A stretch of 64,000 nt of DNA from Macrosoma leucophasiata (taxonomy: Eukaryota; Arthropoda; Insecta; Lepidoptera; Hedylidae): NCBI GenBank assembly GCA_036365455.1, contig JAWQUS010000017.1, positions 3,038,001-3,102,000 of the forward strand. The letters run 5' to 3'. Positions 48,615 through 59,169 of the stretch are shown piece by piece (the stretch's first letter is position 1; each line of letters begins with the position of its first letter). The translations under genes were made by a program, and so were the position numbers. The notes beneath the pieces are model-generated. The model saw nothing but the letters and a program-made list of their open reading frames with translations, did not search any database and was not told where the DNA came from.

Positions 48615-49934
48615 ATGTCTAGAGAAATTAAATTTTTATCTTTGCAAAAGGCTGAATTAGAGTATGAGGTAGAGGTACGGGGAGAATCACCTGCGGACAA
48701 TGTCCAAGGCTTGCGGAAACAAATTATCAAGCAGGCCAGGTGTTTACCTTCCGAGGACATTCTGGAATCGCATCTAGAACCTGCTGATGACATTGCTGGT
48801 GTAAGGGAGAGTTTATCGAAATTAAAGAGTAACGTACAGAATTTAAAGTTAAAATCTGATAAAAACTTATTTATAAGGTCAGATAATCTTGCTCTCCATA
48901 TACATCATAGTCTCTCAAGGATACAACCCGACACCGTAGAAACTTCTAGCCAGTTTAAGGATTGCAACCAAAAACTTCAAGCTGCTTATATAGAACTTGC
49001 TAAATACGCTACACCTACTACATCAAAAATAGATAGCTGCGACATGGATGTACCGACCACTAATATCTCGGTTACATGTGATCGCGGTATAGGCACAGAC
49101 TTAGGCAAATTAAAATTTGACGGAAAGTCATGCGTCAGAGCTTTCCTTCAAAAGGTGAATGAGTTCATAAAAGCAAGGGATATTAAGTCAAACCGAGTTT
49201 TAGCTTTCGCTACCGAGATTTTCACAGGAGATGCTTTACATTGGTATCGTAGTAAAAGTGGTTCCGTTGAAACTTGGGAACAATTAGTTATATTACTAAG
49301 ACAGGACTTTGATCAATTTGACTATGATTATAGACTAATGAACGAGATACGCGCTCGAACACAGGGTGAATCAGAGTCCATTGTCATCTATATTGCTATT
49401 ATGGAGGGAATGTTTTGTAGATTGTCGAAAATAATGAGCGAAGAGGAAAAATTAGAAATACTTTTACACAATATCAGACCCTTTTATTCTCAATCCTTGT
49501 CTTGTTGTCCAGATATTACATCAATATCCGAACTGCTAACTAAATGCCGCAACTATGAGAACTTACAAACGCGCATTTCCCAGTTTAAAGAACCCCCTAA
49601 AGTAACTACTGATACCTTAGCACCTGAATTTGCGTATACAAGGCCTTCTACAAGTTACAATACCTCGAATCCTACACATAAGCAATTTAGAAATATGAAC
49701 ATAAGTGCTGTAGAATCAAATCCAAGTAGTGCTGTATACAAAGAAGATACAAAAATTTTTAATCAAGTGTTCTGTCCTAGATGTCGATCTACTGATCACT
49801 CTTTAAAGAATTGCCATAAACCACGCTATATCATCTGTTTTAAATGTGGGAAGAAGGACGTCCGCTACCCGGATTGCCCTGTTTGTCAGAATAAACTTGT
49901 CAATAAAAGTGTAAAATTCAACCAAAAAAACTAA
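48615..49934 (+). CDS. gag: Gag of the LTR element
   Basis: 439 codons from ATG in AATGTCTAGAG to TAA. The N-terminal half is helical and charged. The middle has the capsid-like AFATEIFTGDALHWYRSKSG, WEQLVILLRQDFDQFDYDYR and GMFCRLS blocks found in retrotransposon Gag. Near the end is a CCHC knuckle CPRCRSTDHSLKNC, then a second knuckle CFKCGKKDVRYPDC in which Val stands where His is expected. It forms the particle that packages the element RNA. The gene is intact and ends on a slippery sequence that gives access to pol. Confidence 0.9.
   Translation: MSREIKFLSLQKAELEYEVEVRGESPADNVQGLRKQIIKQARCLPSEDILESHLEPADDIAGVRESLSKLKSNVQNLKLKSDKNLFIRSDNLALHIHHSLSRIQPDTVETSSQFKDCNQKLQAAYIELAKYATPTTSKIDSCDMDVPTTNISVTCDRGIGTDLGKLKFDGKSCVRAFLQKVNEFIKARDIKSNRVLAFATEIFTGDALHWYRSKSGSVETWEQLVILLRQDFDQFDYDYRLMNEIRARTQGESESIVIYIAIMEGMFCRLSKIMSEEEKLEILLHNIRPFYSQSLSCCPDITSISELLTKCRNYENLQTRISQFKEPPKVTTDTLAPEFAYTRPSTSYNTSNPTHKQFRNMNISAVESNPSSAVYKEDTKIFNQVFCPRCRSTDHSLKNCHKPRYIICFKCGKKDVRYPDCPVCQNKLVNKSVKFNQKN
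49925..49931 (+). promoter_or_regulatory. Slippery heptamer for -1 frameshift, gag to pol
   Basis: A AAA AAC in the gag frame lies directly before the gag stop TAA (49932). A -1 slip here enters the pol frame (CTA ATT ATA ...), which stays open through protease and RT to 51466. Confidence 0.75.
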
Positions 49935-51466
49935 TTATACAACGTAGCAGCAATCACTTTGACAGTAAGGATTGGAGTGATTGGCTAAACTATATCAAAA
50001 TTTTTTTTGGTACATACAGCACTGTTGCTACGGTTAGAAATTATTCACTAAATAATGATCCACGTCCTTACGTAAAAGTTAAAATAAATAATTTAAAATC
50101 TTTATCTGTACATGGTCTGTTAGATTCTGGTTCTGTTGTTACTATTGTTGGAAATAATTTTCATTGTTATTTACAAAAACATGGATTTGAAATTTTTAGT
50201 GATGAAATCATATCTATATCTGCAGCTGGAGGCCAAATAATGAAGTCTTTAGGATTTTTTCTATTGCCTGTGTGTTTCAATGATAAATGTATTGTTATTA
50301 AAACCCATGTAGTTCCAGAAATTAAAACTGCTTTAATTTTAGGCATTGACTTTTGGACAAAATTTGAAATATTTCCTAAACATATACAGAATATAAGAAT
50401 GTTGTCCCAACATGATCAGTCTTTAAACAACGTCTCTGAAATATCTTCAAATCCTATTATACAGCCGTACGAGATCTTAGAGGACTTCCAAAAACTCGAA
50501 GCAGATGACATTGTCGAACAATTTAAGCAAATTGCCTTCGAAAGTAAAGGCCTTGGTAGGACTAATTTAATACACCACCGCATTGATACAGGTGATGCTC
50601 CTCCTATAAAACAAAGATATTACCGTTTGTCGCCTGAAAAGAAACGAATAATATCCGAACAGGTCGATGAGATGTTAGACCTAAAGGTAATACAACCATG
50701 CGAAAGTCCGTGGTCGTCGCCTGTATTGGTGGTAGATAAAAAAGACGGCAATCCACGTTTTTGTTTGGATAGCAGAAGGCTCAATTCAGTTACTAAAAAA
50801 GATGCCTACAATTTACCGTATATATCGGAAATACTTGACAATCTCAGAGATGCTAAGTACCTATCTAGTATTGATTTATCGAAATCTTTTTGGCAAATTC
50901 CAATTTTTGACCCTGATCGCGAAAAAACTGCATTTTATGTACCCGGTAAAGGCACCTTCATGTTCAACGTTACTGCTTTTGGCCTCTCTAATGCTCCCGC
51001 GACTCAACAGCGGTTAGTTGATACACTATTTGGCCCAGAATTCGAGTTACAAGTTTTCTGTTATCTTGACGATATAGTACTTGTAAGTAGAACTTTTGAA
51101 GAACACGTTAGTTTGCTAAAACGGGTCCTAGCGAAAATTAAAATTGCAAATCTCACTGTTAACCTAGCTAAATGTCAGTTTTTCAGAAGAGAATTACGTT
51201 ACTTGGGTTATGTAGTTAATGAACACGGTCTACGGACTGATCCTGCTAAGACTGAAGCTATTTTAAAATACCCTACTCCTACGAATAAAAAAGAAGTTAA
51301 GAGATTTTTGGGTACCGCATCATGGTATAGACGTTTTGTTCCTAATTTTAGTTCTATTGCTGGTCCTTTAAACAGATTGACCTCTACAGGAAAGAAGTCT
51401 CCACCTTTTAATACTCTACTGCTCTTTGGCATAGTCATCAGAAGGTCTCTCAGCGTTACAATTTAA
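49931..51466 (+). pseudogene. pol: Pol of the LTR element: protease and reverse transcriptase, truncated
   Basis: In the -1 frame the protease has LLDSGSVVTIVGN (active-site DSG) and ILGIDFW. The RT has VIQPCESPWSSPVLVVDKKD, SSIDLSKSFWQIPI, FGLSNAP and the catalytic YLDD, then the connection FLGTASWYRRFVPNFSSIAG. The frame ends soon after GKKSPPF at a deletion junction near 51410; RNase H and the integrase zinc finger and core are absent. The protease and RT parts look intact by eye. Confidence 0.9.
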
Positions 51467-51687
51467 GACGTAAACATGTAGAATTTAGCGTTGGAGACAC
51501 TGTTTGGTAACGTTGCTTCCTTCAAAGTGATAAGGGTGCTCATTTTAGCAAAAAATTGGCACCCAAATTTGAAAAGTGCAAAGTAAAAGAAAAGAGATCA
51601 CCTCTGGTCTATATATTGCAAGATATGTCTGGTCGAGATCTCGGCGCGTGGCATATAAAAGATATTAAATTAAAATTGAACAATTAA
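51430..51687 (+). pseudogene. Integrase C-terminal remnant
   Basis: In a different frame from RT: HSHQKVSQRYNLRRKHVEFS and VGDTVW, a stop, then KKLAPKFEKCKVKEKRSPLV and GAWHIKDIKLKLNN*. This is the GPY/F-type C-terminal domain region. Confidence 0.8.
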
Positions 51688-51783
51688 TAATAGAGTAACG
51701 AATCTTTACATTGCTACATTTGTAATATCAGTTTAGCTGTACTTATTTCAAGCGGATTTTTCTGTGGTAAAATCCTTATCTAC

Positions 51784-51795
51784 GGGGGGGAATAC
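51784..51795 (+). other. Polypurine tract
   Basis: GGGGGGGAATAC directly before the 3' LTR. Confidence 0.75.
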
Positions 51796-52837
51796 TGTTA
51801 CAATGTATTTGTAATTGAAAGATTTGGTCGCTCGATTTAGTACCTCACGCGCTCTGCCTACCGGATGCGCGAGTAAGCGTGAAGGTACGTAATTAAAATA
51901 TTAACCTAGGCTGTGTCGTACGCCGTGCGATATGAAATGAGCGGCGCGTGGACAGAACCGGTTCTGGTGAACGGGCCACCGTTCGCCGGAGCGGAGGGCA
52001 GCGGTATGACATTCGTGCTGGAACATCGGACATGAATAATACTTACTTCTAATTCTTTACACCATACCTATATCTACTGCCAAATAGTTATTGCTTAGTG
52101 CCGTTAGTGCTTATACTATTTTTGCCTGTACCTACTTGTGCTATATCTATATACTTGCGGAATATAACCCCGATCTCGGGTAAGTTGTGCATTTATTTGT
52201 AACTTATTCTCACTGTAGGTACTAAGTGCTCATATTATCATTGCCTCCTATTTGTTTCACTACGACCACATCATTGATTACTAATGGCTATACATATAGC
52301 AAACTATCATCTGGCTGCTTTGTGTTTAATCATCTCATCAACCATCAAGGTGGTATAGGGGACACGTGATACCATTTGAGCGTGCTCTTATTTTCCACCC
52401 TTGGGAATTTCCAGGGTTTTTATTCTGGGTCTAAAACGACCTGGGTTGATGCTGTCCTGTCCTGTTCGCGTGACGTCAGATTCTTCCCCGCGTCGCGCAA
52501 CGGTCTACAGAGCGGCACCGGGAGCACCGTCACCGGCTTCTAGTGCAGGATAGTGTTGCTGTATTTGTTCCTATCAGTGCAAACAAACGATAGTCGATCC
52601 ACGCCCTATTCTAACTTAATTTCTCATACTCATTAAAAATTAAGATTAGGTTTTAATTTTAAATTAGTTTAGTTACCAGGTAGTACCTACCTAAATAGTT
52701 TTAATTGTAGTTAGGGAGATTAGATTATAGAATAATTAGAGTCATAGTATATAAGAAGATATTTTATAAATTATTAAAACTGTAGTACCTAACTAATATT
52801 GGTTGTTTTATTAATAGTCATTTTAATAAACGTAACA
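51796..52837 (+). repeat. 3' LTR
   Basis: 1042 bp, the same length as the 5' LTR. It contains AATAAA near the end and the CGTGACGTCAG site of the U3 region. Confidence 0.95.
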
Positions 52838-52889
52838 ATAGTTAAGTAAATTAACTGATATCAAAAATAAGGGCAGTTTAAGAGGATCA

Positions 52890-53165
52890 ATGTTGGAGAA
52901 GGCTTTGTCCAGAAGTGGACGTTTTTCGGCTGGGTTGATGGTGATGATGATGATGACACGCATCGTAGAATTGACATTGCTCTTCTCCGGAGGCAACCTT
53001 CCCAAAGACTGGCAGGATTACCACGTTGAATGGCAACGCTATTATTCTCTGTGCAAAGAATAGACCAGCCCTCTGATGACGTGACGTGACCAAACGTTTC
53101 AAAATTTCCCTAAATAAATGATGACCCCATGGATCTAGCGTTTCGACTCCAAATAGCTCAAACAT
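52890..53165 (-). pseudogene. Family E 3' end and LINE-like frame (FGVETLDPWG)
   Basis: Plus-strand GGAGAAGGCTTTGTCCAGAA with a (GAT)n tail to 52960 is a family E end. The minus-strand frame 53165-52965 reads FGVETLDPWGHHLFREILKR and QRAGLFFAQRIIALPF, the same block as at 20640-20860. Confidence 0.6.
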
Positions 53166-53254
53166 GTAGATGTTTGCAATGTTATTCTACTAACACTACT
53201 TGAGAGACACCGCATTTGCAGTAGCAGCACCAGAAAAACGCTCAGTCTTATCTA

Positions 53255-53845
53255 TACATCTATACAAATAAATAAAATTGGAGTGTCTGTTTGTAATATT
53301 AAAATAACCGCTTTGAACTACCTAAAAGACCGATTTAGCTACTTATATTCCTCACATCCCCTCACTCTACGATCCTCCACTAATCTGCGACTAAGTACTC
53401 CCTCGCATTCCACCTCCTTCTATTCCAACTCCTTTACTATTGAAGCCGTTCGGTTATGGAATTCCTTACCCATAGGTGTTCGTCTGTCTGATACTATTGA
53501 TCATTTTAAATTGTCTATGAAACTGTTTTACTTATCCGTTTGATCAATTTAGTGTGACTTTTGACCGTTCAATTTGTTGTTATCTCTCTTTTTGCTTTAC
53601 ATAGTTGACATACATATTATAAAATTAAATGTTAGTTAAGTTAATGTCTTATTTAGTACATCCCACTCTGATGTATTTCTTTTCACCTGTTCTTAGTAGT
53701 GATTGCCTGGAAGAAATTGCTGCTAAGCGATAAGGCCGCCATTTGTACTGTACTTTCTTTTGTGTCTTTGTATTGTAGCTGATGTAATAAGGAGTTACTT
53801 AGGCAACTTTTATCTCCATACATACATACATACATACCTACATAC
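53255..53845 (+). pseudogene. LINE C-terminus and 3' UTR
   Basis: The frame 53283-53543 includes YSNSFTIEAVRLWNSLPIGV RLSDTIDHFKLSMK, typical of the end of Jockey/RTE-like LINE proteins. The 3' UTR has TGCCTGGAAGAAATTGCTGC and GATAAGGCCGCCATTTGTAC and ends at a (CATA)n run, 53816-53845. Confidence 0.75.
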
Positions 53846-53947
53846 AAATAAATAGAATTTGAGTGTCTCCGATTTTGACGGGACTTTCACTGGCAGATAG
53901 CTGATGTAATAAGGAGTAAATTAGGCTTTTTTTAAATAATATAATAT

Positions 53948-54157
53948 AAATACGCTTACACGCTTACACTCACAGCCCCACACTAGGTATAAACCTGTAT
54001 CGTGGGTGCCGTTATAAACACACAACACATACACAAACACCCAGACCCGAAACAAATATCTGTAGATCATACAAATATTTGTCCCGGTGCGGGGATCGAA
54101 CCCGCGACCCTTCGAATCAAACGGTGGTTTCGCACCGCTGGACTAACCGAGTCGTCA
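53948..54157 (-). mobile_element. tRNA-derived SINE family A, full copy
   Basis: Minus-strand A and B boxes as in the other copies (GGTTAGTCCAGCGG form with one change; GGGTTCGATCCCCGC); tail TACGCTTACACGCTTACACT on the plus strand. Confidence 0.92.
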
Positions 54158-54177
54158 ACTACTACAGGCTACTTTTA

Positions 54178-54254
54178 TACTAGCTGCGCCCACGACTTCG
54201 TCCGGGTAAATATTTTTTTCTCACGTGGACGAAGTCGCGGGCACAGCTAGTTAC
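54178..54254. repeat. Inverted ACTAGCTG...GACTTCGTC repeat
   Basis: ACTAGCTGCGCCCACGACTT and the reverse complement of CACGTGGACGAAGTCGCGGG CACAGCTAGT pair over ~25 bp. Single ends of the same type lie at 54405-54432, 56115-56143 and 61944-61970. Confidence 0.75.
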
Positions 54255-54674
54255 TATTTTAAAACTGAATGGATGTTTGTTAGTTTTCTGTTTTGAATGC
54301 TCAATCACGCTAAAGCGGTTCTACGATACATAAGTAGGGTACCAACACATGGTTGTAACACATAGAATACTTTTAATTAGTTAAGTAAAGTAGGTAGCAT
54401 TTCGCCCGTGCAAAGCAGCGGCGGGCCGCTAGTAAATAAAGAGAAATTTATTACCTCTTCGGGGTTTGTTTACTTAAAAAAAAACAAACATTAACATAAA
54501 AATAATAATATGTCGATGAAACTATTATTCATAAGCGTATTTTAGCTAAAGTGTTGCTAATCTCTCCTTTGTCCTTTTCTATCCTGCACATTTGACAATG
54601 CAACTGACAAAGACAAAGCATTCTATAGCTAAAACGTGTCTTATGTACGTTTATGAATAAGGGGGTTAGTCTCT

Positions 54675-54890
54675 ATCATAGAGCAACGCGGGCCACCGGT
54701 CGCGGCGGACCGGAGGGGAGTAGCCATAGCGTGTTTTACCGAAGCAAAATAGTCTGGCATTTTTTGAGAGGGGAACACACACTTTCCTAAATTCACACAC
54801 AACAAAAATCGTCTATTACTACGAAACTCACACCTTGACTTTAACAAAACACATCAACAATTTCACACACACATGTAATCATTCCGTGTC
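54675..54890 (+). mobile_element. CATAGAGCAACACGGGC MITE family, left-end copy
   Basis: CATAGAGCAACGCGGGCCAC, GGACCGGAGGGGAGTAGCCA and CTATTACTACGAAACTCACA, colinear with 56928-57090. No right end. Confidence 0.75.
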
Positions 54891-55290
54891 ATAATAGTGT
54901 AAAGAATGATCCAACTACATCGACAAGTCCTAAAAACCATAGTTGCGACAAGTGTCGATAAATTTTATCGATAAATTACTTAACTCTGGGAAATAAGTCT
55001 TAAATGAAATACACTTTGTATTATTATAAAGATGGACTTTATTTATTATGTACTACCAATTTAACAAATAATCTTGTCACGTTATGCGCACGTATAGTCC
55101 GGTCAATTTAGACCAAAAAATAGAGTGAAGTTACATAAAGTCCCAACAAGCTGAATTTTTAGTGAAATTTTTCAAATCATAATTAAAGACAACGTCTATA
55201 AGTTCCCCATCATTCCCGTGTATGGAAAAAAAAATATTCAAGGTCAAAGGTAAAAAAAATGAGTTTTTCTCGATTTTCAGCAAAATGGTA

Positions 55291-55540
55291 AGTTTTATCA
55301 AAAAAGTATCCAATGCAAAATTTGTAGATCATAAAATTATCTATAATAAATGTATCAATATTTTTTTTCTTATGAGCCACCGTTTCTGAGATATAACGAT
55401 TCAAAAAGTTATAAAAGTTTTATCAAAAAAGTATCCCAAGCAAAAATTGTAGATCATAAAATTATCTATAAAAAATGTATCAATATTTTTTTTCTTATGA
55501 GCCAACGTTTCTGAGATATAACGATTCAAAAAGTTATAAA
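55291..55540. repeat. Two tandem 125-bp units
   Basis: AGTTTTATCAAAAAAGTATC starts at 55291 and 55416. The units end TCAAAAAGTTATAAA and differ at only a few positions. Confidence 0.95.
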
Positions 55541-56686
55541 AGTTGTTATCGTCATAATATGCACATGTTTCCACGCCACCTATGAGGTAGTGTACATAGC
55601 GCGTTTTTTTTTTAATGTGGTTTCCCCAGTAGTGCCTACTCCACGGGTCAGTTTTGATGCTGTTTAATGTAAAACTATTGCAAAATAACGGAAATTTTCA
55701 AAGATTGGAAAAGATCAAAGCGATGTAAATTAAAAAAAAATGTTGAAGTTCATTCGTCTGATTCGTAAGTTTCAAATTCTTGTTTTTCTTCTTGTTCTTC
55801 TTCCCCTGCTTGGTGGATTTTTTAAAATTTACCAGTAGTTTCTGAGATAAGCGCGTTCAAACAAACAAACAAACTCTTCAGCTTTATAATATTAGTTTAG
55901 ATTTTCGCTCGGTGAGTTTCATGTGACTCTGTCACGTGTTCGCAATACTAGCAGCCTATGTGCTTTCATATCCGATGGCCATCAATGCGTCTATACAATA
56001 TCATGTAGAGAGAAGCATTAACGTAAACCAGATTTTTTTAACTAACCAAAAGTGTTTATGATTCAAAATTTACCTAAATTTATATCCAAAAAAGCTGCCC
56101 AAAGTCACTTTTCCACGCGTACGAAGTCGCGGGCAGAGCTAGTATTAAAATAAAACCCACAATATAATAAAATATTTTTTTTTTATATGTATTTTTTTTT
56201 AGAACTACTATGTATGTTGAAAATTCTTAATAAGAACAAGAATAAATGAGCGAATAGTAATAACTAATAACGGTGGCCCAGAGCAGTTTGTGGCGAATAC
56301 AACTACTACATAATATATTATATATATTAATAAGAAAATTTATACACAATATATATTAATAAGAAAATTTAATCTCAAAAATATCTCTGTATATAAGACT
56401 CTTTTGCAATATTTATCGATAACTATCCACAAACCGACAACAACACTATCGATAAGCGGCACCGGCGACAGCGGCTTCTCGGAAACGAACTCGGATCAGT
56501 CGCTCGACCGATCCCTGTATCGTATAAGGCATACCAAACATTGCGCCCGACTGTGTTGTTTATATCAGTCCGAAACAACACGACCGATATTATGGCATTT
56601 TACACCTTAAGCTTGATGTGTTAGATCTCTTTTTACAGTAAACAACACAGCAAATCAGCATTTTTTTGGACGTCCGTTCAGTCGCA

Positions 56687-56739
56687 CAACTAGATTTAGT
56701 CTAATGAGCAGTCCAGCTGCTTTAGACTAAATCTAGTTG
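56687..56739. other. Strong hairpin, 18-bp perfect stem
   Basis: CAACTAGATTTAGTCTAA pairs exactly with TTAGACTAAATCTAGTTG. Inside, AGCAG pairs with CTGCT around TCCAG. Confidence 0.75.
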
Positions 56740-56784
56740 ACTAGTTTTATTATACGCACAGGATTTTTTAAAGCACTTAATCTT

Positions 56785-56863
56785 GTACTTTGACAGAGGG
56801 GAAAGCCTGCGTATGGCTACTCCCCTCCGGTCCGCCGCGACCGGTGGCCCGCGTTGCTCTATG
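56785..56863 (+). mobile_element. CATAGAGCAACACGGGC MITE family, solo right terminus
   Basis: TTGTACTTTGACAGAGGGGA, TGGCTACTCCCCTCCGGTCC and CGCGTTGCTCTATG. Confidence 0.8.
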
Positions 56864-56927
56864 GTTTCTATCTTTCAACTCGATAAACAAATGTCTTAAA
56901 GTATTCCCAAAGGTTAAAACAAAACAG

Positions 56928-57200
56928 CATAGAGCAACACGGGCTACCGGCCGCGGTGGACCGGGAGTAGCCATAGCGTTTATTACCGATGCAAAACAGT
57001 CTCTCATTTTTTGCGGTGGGAAATACGTGTGACTACGAAACTCATACCTTGAGTTTAACAAAATACATAAAAAATTTCACGCACACATTTAAACATCTAG
57101 GCGACAGGTATAAGAACACTAATTGTGCTTGTACTTTGACAGAAAGTCTCCTTGGCTTCTCCCCTCCGGTCCGACGGCCGCTGGCCCGTGTTGCTCTATG
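56928..57200 (+). mobile_element. Complete 273-bp MITE with ~45-bp terminal inverted repeats
   Basis: It starts CATAGAGCAACACGGGCTAC and ends with the inverse (GCCCGTGTTGCTCTATG). The repeats extend through CCGGCCG and GGACCGGGAG / CTCCCCTCCGGTCC to AGCCA / TGGCT. The superfamily is not assigned. Partial copies occur at 46080, 46587, 54675 and 56785. Confidence 0.85.
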
Positions 57201-57504
57201 TTAAACAACCATCGATTAGGTAAAGTAAGAAGTTATTGTATCACAGAAACTTTATCCAGGATGGTTCCTTTTACGTTACTGAATTATTCATGTGCATTTA
57301 ATATTCTGACCCAATAGGGGATATAAAAATCTATTAATAAAAAGGTTTTTTTTGTCATTGATAATACTATACGGGGTTCAGATTTTTTGTTAAAATAAAT
57401 GTTCTTTTGTGAACTTTGCATGTTACAGATATAAATAGGAGAATATTTATGTAAGCCATATTGAAAGATGCGGGATACTTCGGTAGAAAAATGAAAAAAA
57501 AAAA

Positions 57505-57788
57505 CTTGGTGGTAGAGCTCTAGTGACGGAGCTCGCGGGTGTGGAGACTACCACATTATCTAATATACTTGCCGCTAAATGGTAGTGTTCAGCACTATCG
57601 TGCTCCGGTAAGGTGGTAATGTAATGTGTGTAATTTCCGGCACAGAGGCATAACACCTTAGGCCTCAGGAGTGGTAACGCATCTGCTTTTTGACCTTGGT
57701 CTTTGTGTGGGTGTCTATAGGCTGCAGTCATCACTTAACATCAATGTGAACTGCATGCATGGTTGCCACTTCCATTACATAAAAAAAA
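57505..57788 (+). mobile_element. Retroposon family C, full plus-strand copy
   Basis: CTTGGTGGTAGAGCTCTAGT to TTGCCACTTCCATTACATAA plus an A run. This is one of the clearest copies in coding orientation. Confidence 0.9.
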
Positions 57789-58060
57789 TTGCGTTGCGAG
57801 ACATTATTAAATCTATAATCGAGTAAACCGACACTCGGGAGGCACGTAAAATTTTAATGGCCGCGTATTTTATAGACGCAATTGGACTTTTTTCAGATTT
57901 ATAATTCAATTTCAACGAGCCGGATGTGCGTAAAAGATGTCCTTTGTTGAAATCTGTTTGAGAAATATTTTATTGCTGTGGATTTATTTTGTGGAATCAG
58001 GTTTAAATTTTATATTATCATTATAAATTTAGTTCCTTTTCTTTAGATTCGTTTTTTCTA

Positions 58061-58256
58061 TGACATCATCATCATCATCATCATTTCAGCCAAAAGACTG
58101 CTGAACAAAGGCCTCCCCCAAAGAATGCCACAACGAACGGTCCTGGGCCGCCCTCATCCAGCGATTGCCCGCAAACTTCACCAGGTCGTCGGCCCATCTT
58201 GTGGGAGGCCTGCCCACGCTTCGCTTTCCGGTTCGCGGTCGCCACTCGACTTTTTC
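58061..58256 (-). mobile_element. (ATC)n-linked LINE 3'-end repeat
   Basis: (CAT)n then TTTCAGCCAAAAGACTGCTG, CGGTCCTGGGCCGCCCTCAT and GGCCTGCCCACGCTTCGCTT. It is a GC-rich retroposon end on the minus strand. Confidence 0.65.
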
Positions 58257-58529
58257 TATGTAAACGGGAAATATTTTTTAAAGTAGATAGTTTCAGGAAC
58301 TGTAGCTAATGGAAGTAATATATGACCGAAGATTAAAGATTTTTAAGTGAAAAAAGAAACTTTTACCACCATGTATTTTTCAGTCTACAGTCCAATGTGA
58401 AATATGTAATAAATAAAACATACCATTTTTTAAAAAGTTGTAAAATTTATTATTAGTTAAAAATTATTAAAATTAGTCGCTTCGGTTCATGAAATATAAA
58501 TGGCGAAATAAAATTAAATCTAATTGTAA

Positions 58530-58535
58530 TTTATT
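58530..58535 (-). terminator. Poly(A) signal of the minus-strand gene
   Basis: AATAAA on the minus strand (TTTATT as written), about 38 bp past the stop at 58573. Confidence 0.6.
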
Positions 58536-58572
58536 TATACAAATCAAATGAATTAGTATTTACTATAATTCT

Positions 58573-59103
58573 TTAAAGATCGTCACATTCAATAATCATA
58601 TCATAAGAGACGTTAGGAACACGACGTACATGGAGTGTCCTTCCAGCAAAATTCTGTTTGCTTAATTTATTTTCGTTATTATATTGAACTGCTTTCACAT
58701 TTAAAGGCGATATTCTATGTGGTGCTTGCAGTATTGCATTATTAGGCATTGTATTAGAACATAACACTGGTTCAGCGTAATGATAATGAACACAGCCAAA
58801 TGTAGTGTGCGTTAGACTACATTTCGAATTTGGTTGGTTTACTCTCGTAGTAAGTTGGTTGATTATATTCGGAATTGGTTGGTTGCTGACGTCTGCAGTT
58901 AGTTGGTTCACCACTTTCTGGGCTGGTTGTTCCACTCTTCCAAGTTGGTTGACTTTTGTTTTTGAAATTGGTCTTGAAATGGACAGATTGTTCATTTTCG
59001 TTGGCGGTTGGTTGATTCCATTCTGATTTAGTTGGTTGGTCACTTTAATTGTTGGTGTGGAGCGCGGAAAGTATTTTTCGTGAGCGTCTAGCCATTGATG
59101 CAC
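58573..59103 (-). CDS. Terminal exon of an unrecognised gene, NQ(L/P)-repeat protein
   Basis: The exon starts after a TTTATAG acceptor (minus strand) with VHQWLDAHEKYFPRSTPTIK and runs 176 codons to TAA. Its first 85 residues hold a loose repeat with NQL or NQP every 8-15 residues (VTNQLNQ, INQPP, VNQLG, VNQLT, SNQPI, INQLT, VNQPN). The second part is unlike this and ends MIIECDDL. It joins in phase 0 to the exon at 61474. I do not recognise the protein; the codon pattern, splice sites and poly(A) signal support a real host gene. Confidence 0.65.
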   Translation of the reverse strand: MHQWLDAHEKYFPRSTPTIKVTNQLNQNGINQPPTKMNNLSISRPISKTKVNQLGRVEQPAQKVVNQLTADVSNQPIPNIINQLTTRVNQPNSKCSLTHTTFGCVHYHYAEPVLCSNTMPNNAILQAPHRISPLNVKAVQYNNENKLSKQNFAGRTLHVRRVPNVSYDMIIECDDL

Positions 59104-59169
59104 CTATAAATAAATAATGGTCATTAAAAACAATTTGGTGGTAAAAAAAATTTCAACGTAACTTACAAA

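Larger units (their letters stand above)
46827..52837 (+). mobile_element. Ty3/gypsy-type LTR retrotransposon, young but internally deleted
   Basis: The order is 5' LTR (46827-47868), PBS, gag, pol with protease and RT, a deletion, the integrase C-terminus, a G-rich PPT and 3' LTR (51796-52837). A 4-bp target duplication ATAG flanks it at 46823-46826 and 52838-52841. I counted three differences between the two 1042-bp LTRs, so the insertion is recent. RNase H and the integrase catalytic core are missing, so it is not autonomous. Confidence 0.95.

Noticed and set aside
48581..48793. Minus-strand frame over the gag start
   Set aside because: Shadow of the intact plus-strand gag gene.
55291..55540. 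CRISPR-like direct repeat
   Set aside because: Only two long adjacent units with no spacers, in eukaryotic DNA; a tandem duplication.
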